From Actinomycetota bacterium (GTDB lineage Bacteria; Actinomycetota; Actinomycetes; UBA12327), in the NCBI GenBank assembly GCA_026392555.1, contig JAPLBW010000092.1, positions 1,951 through 11,191 of the forward strand: 9,241 nucleotides of DNA. Direction: 5' to 3'. A program made the position numbers and the translations under genes. The notes beneath the pieces are model-generated. The model had not been told where the DNA came from, did no database searches, and worked only from the letters and a program-made list of their open reading frames with translations. Numbering within the stretch: the first letter of the stretch is position 1; the number at the start of each line of letters is the position of its first letter. Of the stretch, positions 6,596 to 9,241 are shown in pieces.

Positions 6596-7344
6596 ACATG
6601 CAAGGCCCGTAATAGATCCAATTCCAGCTGTGTGGCCTGCGCGCCAGCCAACATCTCGATCGTGCGAGGGCGCTCTAACGGCACCTCGAACTCAGCCACT
6701 ATCTGCGCCGGACGATCGCTAAAGACATAGATTCGGTCAGAGAGAAGAACTGCCTCGCGCACATCGTGCGTGATCAACATGACCGTCCAGCGTTCGCGTT
6801 CCCAAATCTCATCAAGCCAGAGTTGCAGCTCTGTTCGCGTCAGCGCATCCAAAGCCCCGAAGGGTTCGTCCAACAGCAAGATGTCGCGGTCCTGCGCGAT
6901 GGTGCGAGCCAAGGCCACGCGCTGTCGCATGCCGCCCGAGAGCTGATACGGATGACTATCAGCAAAATCCTCGAGGCCAAAGATAGGGAGCAAATCAAGC
7001 GCTCGTTCGCGCGCTTCTTTCTTCTTTCGCTTGCCAGCGACTTGATAGCCCAGCCCCACGTTGTCCGCAACCGTGCGCCAGGGAAACAAGACATCTCGCT
7101 GCGGCATCCACGCGAAGGGGCTTCCGGCCTGCGCTAGCGGTTGCCCATCGATGAGCACTTCACCTTCGCTCGCCTGGTCAATACCGGTCAGAACCGAAAA
7201 CAAGGTGGACTTTCCGCAACCACTAGGCCCGAGGATGGAGACAAATTCCCCACGCTCTACGTGCAGGTTGAGATTTTCAATAACCGACAAGGCGTCGTAG
7301 GACTTTGACAAGCCCTCGATCGTGATTCCCTTGGCAATCGTCAT
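6574..7344 (-). CDS. ABC importer ATP-binding protein (NitT/TauT/ThiZ type)
   Basis: The cytoplasmic ATPase that powers the importer encoded upstream. All nucleotide-binding motifs are intact: Walker A GPSGCGKST (39-47), Q-loop WMPQRDVLFPW with Q82, signature LSGGMRQR (135-142), Walker B DILLLDE (154-160), D-loop near D166, and switch H193 (THD). The 256-residue length is normal. The FPWRTV stretch after the Q-loop and the overall pattern fit the SsuB/TauB/NrtD/ThiZ group, which moves sulfonates, taurine, nitrate or thiamine pyrimidine precursors. The start ATG 7344 overlaps the sulfurtransferase stop as ATGA, and the gene is last in its operon. The substrate cannot be assigned from the ATPase. 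Confidence 0.92.
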   Translation of the reverse strand: MTIAKGITIEGLSKSYDALSVIENLNLHVERGEFVSILGPSGCGKSTLFSVLTGIDQASEGEVLIDGQPLAQAGSPFAWMPQRDVLFPWRTVADNVGLGYQVAGKRKKKEARERALDLLPIFGLEDFADSHPYQLSGGMRQRVALARTIAQDRDILLLDEPFGALDALTRTELQLWLDEIWERERWTVMLITHDVREAVLLSDRIYVFSDRPAQIVAEFEVPLERPRTIEMLAGAQATQLELDLLRALHVGLGDIS

Positions 7345-8207
7345 GTCGTCACCACCATGGGTAGGGCGAGGTCAGCTGACCATTCTTCAAGGGACCCGTC
7401 ATAGACGCGAAAATCCTCGCGGCCTGCTTGAACCAGCCCAAAAGCCAGTAAGGAAGCCGAAATCGCTCCCCCACAATACAAAACCAATTCACCGGGAATG
7501 CTCAATAACTGATCCAACTGCCGTACAACGTCGGCCGAACCTTGGAACTGGCCACTGTCATCGAGAACAAGCGAAGCCGGAACGTTGATCGAGCCAGGAA
7601 TGTGTCCACGCCTGCTGTACCGAGTGATCCCCTCACCAGAAAATACATCGGCGCCCACACTGCACACCAACACCGCGTCAACGTCACCCACAACAACTGC
7701 TTCGACATAGGCCTTGTCTACAAACAGGCTCGCTCGAGGCGCTGGCTGGAACTCGGAGACCGGGTCAAGGGTTGCAGGCAATCCGCTTTCGACCGCCCCA
7801 CCCGCTGCGGACCATTGCTGCACGCCACCATCGAGAACTAACACTCGATCAAAGCCAATAGCTCGCAGCATCAGCCACAAGCGCGCGGCCCACATTCGGC
7901 CATGATTGTCGTAAACAACGACGGTGGATTGCGAACCGATCCCGATGCGTGCCACGGCCGCAGCTAACACCTCGGGCCGTGGTTGCGCGAAGTGAAAGTC
8001 GTTTGATCCCTGCGTGAGATCTTCTAAAAGATCAAAGAATTGAGCGCTGGGTAAATGGCCCGCTTCGAACTGCACCCGCCCGGTCAAGCCTCGCCAATCA
8101 CCATCAGTCTCGGGCTTGGCCAAGTCCACGGTGGCATCAACGATCACCACGTTTGGGTCATCCATCAGACCGGCTAGGTCAGCGATGTTGACGAACTGCG
8201 CACTCAT
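7341..8207 (-). CDS. Two-domain sulfurtransferase (rhodanese / thiosulfate or 3-mercaptopyruvate type)
   Basis: Rhodaneses move a sulfane sulfur atom through a Cys persulfide to cyanide, thiols or carrier proteins. The protein has two tandem rhodanese domains. The N-terminal one (about 5-140) has VVIVDA, GHLPSAQFFDL and a DNHGRMWA loop with no cysteine, so it is the usual inactive domain. The C-terminal one (about 160-285) has RRGHIPGSINVP and the active loop YCGGAISA with the candidate catalytic C245. I chose ATG 8207 (288 aa) because it overlaps the permease stop as ATGA; the frame is open 10 codons further upstream. The loop reads C-G-G-A-I-S where classical members have C-R-K-G-V-T or C-G-S-G-V-T. 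Its place between the permease and ATPase genes suggests a function tied to the imported compound, but that is inference. Confidence 0.88.
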   Translation of the reverse strand: MSAQFVNIADLAGLMDDPNVVIVDATVDLAKPETDGDWRGLTGRVQFEAGHLPSAQFFDLLEDLTQGSNDFHFAQPRPEVLAAAVARIGIGSQSTVVVYDNHGRMWAARLWLMLRAIGFDRVLVLDGGVQQWSAAGGAVESGLPATLDPVSEFQPAPRASLFVDKAYVEAVVVGDVDAVLVCSVGADVFSGEGITRYSRRGHIPGSINVPASLVLDDSGQFQGSADVVRQLDQLLSIPGELVLYCGGAISASLLAFGLVQAGREDFRVYDGSLEEWSADLALPMVVTT

Positions 8208-9001
8208 GGCGAAACCTTGCGAGCTGCGGTGTACCAAGGAATCGTCAGGCGCTGGAGTACGACGGTGAGTCCGTACAAGATCAACGTCACTGTCGCGGCT
8301 ACTAGGACTCCGGCGAGCACGAGATCGGTCCGGAAGGATCCTGATGCCCCTTGGATGTACACACCAAGGCCATCAACCGCTCCCGCATACTCAGCAAAGA
8401 TCGCGGCCACTACAGCATAGGTAATTCCAATGCGAAGGCCAGTAAAGAAACCTGGCAAGGCAGATGGCAACCGAACCAGACGAAAGACTAAGAACGTTTT
8501 AGCCCCCATCGTGCGAAGCAGGGTGACGGCGTCACGCTCACTCGAGGCATAGCCGTCAACCAGTCCTACGACGACGGGGAAGAATGTCACCAGTGTGACC
8601 AACAAGATCTTCGGGAAAAATCCAAAGCCAAACCAAATCACAAACAGAGGTGCTAAAACGATCAACGGAACAGTCTGGCTCCCAATCAGCAGAGGCATCA
8701 CGGCCTTATTCGCTTTCGGGGAGACATCGAGTAAGACCGAAATCAGGAATGCAAAGAGAACGGAAACTAGGAAACCAATCAGAACCTCGCGCAGGGTGGG
8801 GACAGTGTTTGCCCACAGGGATTGTCGATCTGCCCACCCAGCCTGAATTACTCGGCTCACAGGTGGCAAGACAGTGTCACCAATGGAACTGTTTCGCGAA
8901 TACAGCTCCCATCGCGAATACAGCTCCCACGCTCCGAAAAAAGCAACAACTAAGGCGACGGGGGCAGCAATGTGCCGGAGCCCCCGTGCTAACGCCGTCA
9001 T
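8204..9001 (-). CDS. ABC importer permease (NitT/TauT/ThiX type)
   Basis: The inner-membrane channel subunit, 265 residues with about six hydrophobic segments, typical of the SsuC/TauC/ThiX group. The cytoplasmic coupling loop lies at about 155-183: ERDAVTLLRTMGAKTF with G166, ending in RLPSALP, which is the EAA motif that docks on the ATPase. The N-terminal helix is followed by LPPVSRV, a pattern common in this family. Oddly, residues 25-36 are a perfect repeat of WELYSR, made by an 18-bp tandem duplication right after the first membrane helix. The start ATG 9001 overlaps the stop of the solute-binding protein as ATGA, with no clear ribosome binding site, so it probably relies on translational coupling. 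The stop overlaps the sulfurtransferase start in the same way. Confidence 0.92.
   Translation of the reverse strand: MTALARGLRHIAAPVALVVAFFGAWELYSRWELYSRNSSIGDTVLPPVSRVIQAGWADRQSLWANTVPTLREVLIGFLVSVLFAFLISVLLDVSPKANKAVMPLLIGSQTVPLIVLAPLFVIWFGFGFFPKILLVTLVTFFPVVVGLVDGYASSERDAVTLLRTMGAKTFLVFRLVRLPSALPGFFTGLRIGITYAVVAAIFAEYAGAVDGLGVYIQGASGSFRTDLVLAGVLVAATVTLILYGLTVVLQRLTIPWYTAARKVSP
8894..8929. repeat. Perfect 18-bp tandem duplication inside the permease gene
   Basis: TCGCGAATACAGCTCCCA occurs at 8894-8911 and again, without any difference, at 8912-8929. Its length is a multiple of three, so it only adds the hexapeptide WELYSR to the permease. The two copies are identical even at third codon positions, which suggests a recent event such as replication slippage. 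Confidence 0.97.
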
Positions 9002-9241
9002 GCCGACTCACTCACCGCATCAAACAGGTCATCAATCAGCGTCACCTCTACGACTTCAGCATCCTGAATAACGCCGTGCTGCGCCAGCCACTGCGCATAC
9101 GCTCGGTGCTTGGTCCACGGATGGATTCCCCACTCATCGCGCTCGTCAAACCAGGTGGCGGGAAGAATGCTCAACGAATGCTCAATCAATTCGGGCTTTA
9201 CGTAGGGAATGCACCTCATAGCAACGTCAACAGCCAAAGCA
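8998..9241 (-). CDS. C-terminal end of an ABC importer solute-binding protein (NMT1/THI5-like), 5' end outside window
   Basis: Only the last 80 residues or so are present, and the frame is open to the right edge. The fragment contains an acidic/aromatic stretch (TWFDERDEWGIHPW) and a helix with YAQWLAQHGVI near the end. This resembles the C-terminus of NMT1/THI5-type and related NitT/TauT binding proteins, where a 'W..Y..WL...G.I' helix precedes a short acidic end. With the permease and ATPase genes that follow, it is the expected binding component of the importer. The stop overlaps the permease start as ATGA (8998-9001). The ligand pocket, signal peptide and any upstream riboswitch lie outside the window, so ligand assignment (thiamine pyrimidine precursor, sulfonate or other) is not possible here. 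Confidence 0.7.
   Translation of the reverse strand, partial: ALAVDVAMRCIPYVKPELIEHSLSILPATWFDERDEWGIHPWTKHRAYAQWLAQHGVIQDAEVVEVTLIDDLFDAVSESA

Noticed and set aside
6574..9241. TPP or other riboswitch for the possible thiamine-precursor importer
   Set aside because: The operon's leader lies beyond the right edge, and no riboswitch-like element was seen within the part present.
1..9241. CRISPR array, tRNA/rRNA genes, insertion sequences or prophage signs
   Set aside because: No spaced repeats, tRNA-like cloverleaf, transposase motifs or flanking inverted repeats were noticed; the window is densely filled with core-type genes.

Overview
The window looks like an actinobacterial chromosome segment. 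The order DEDD/GIY-YIG nuclease, trpD (opposite strand), ctaE, qcrC, qcrA, qcrB is, from memory, the same as the Mycobacterium tuberculosis Rv2191-Rv2196 neighbourhood. QcrC has two haem c motifs, QcrA has three N-terminal membrane segments, and QcrB carries PDWY in place of PEWY; all three are actinobacterial hallmarks. Base composition is moderately GC-rich by eye (not counted), lower than in most soil actinomycetes. No genus can be assigned.

Layout: (1) 1-843, plus strand, the 3' part of a nuclease gene that enters from the left edge. (2) 778-2299, minus strand, a two-gene unit transcribed right to left: a stand-alone receiver-domain protein followed by trpD, whose end overlaps the nuclease gene tail to tail. 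(3) 2300-2456, a divergent control region with a near-consensus CRP/GlxR-type operator. (4) 2457-6560, plus strand, ctaE-qcrC-qcrA-qcrB, encoding cytochrome oxidase subunit III and all three core subunits of the cytochrome bc1 complex. (5) 6574-9241, minus strand, an ABC-importer operon of the NitT/TauT/THI5 type in the order solute-binding protein (cut by the right edge), permease, two-domain sulfurtransferase (rhodanese), ATPase. It converges on qcrB with a 13-base gap and a hairpin at the junction.

How the genes work together: QcrCAB oxidises menaquinol. In actinobacteria the diheme QcrC passes electrons directly to the aa3 oxidase, of which CtaE is a subunit. The operator at 2359-2374 suggests cAMP-type (CRP/GlxR) control of this respiratory operon and possibly of the divergent receiver-trpD unit. 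In the right-hand operon every gene junction is an ATGA overlap, so the sulfurtransferase is probably co-produced with the transporter. This hints at uptake of a sulfur-containing compound or a thiamine precursor, but the substrate cannot be read from the sequence.

Most of the window is ordinary core metabolism. The items most worth a second look are the CRP/GlxR-like operator, the sulfurtransferase inside the ABC operon, and a perfect 18-bp in-frame tandem duplication in the permease gene. I did not find a convincing novel defence, mobile or RNA system.
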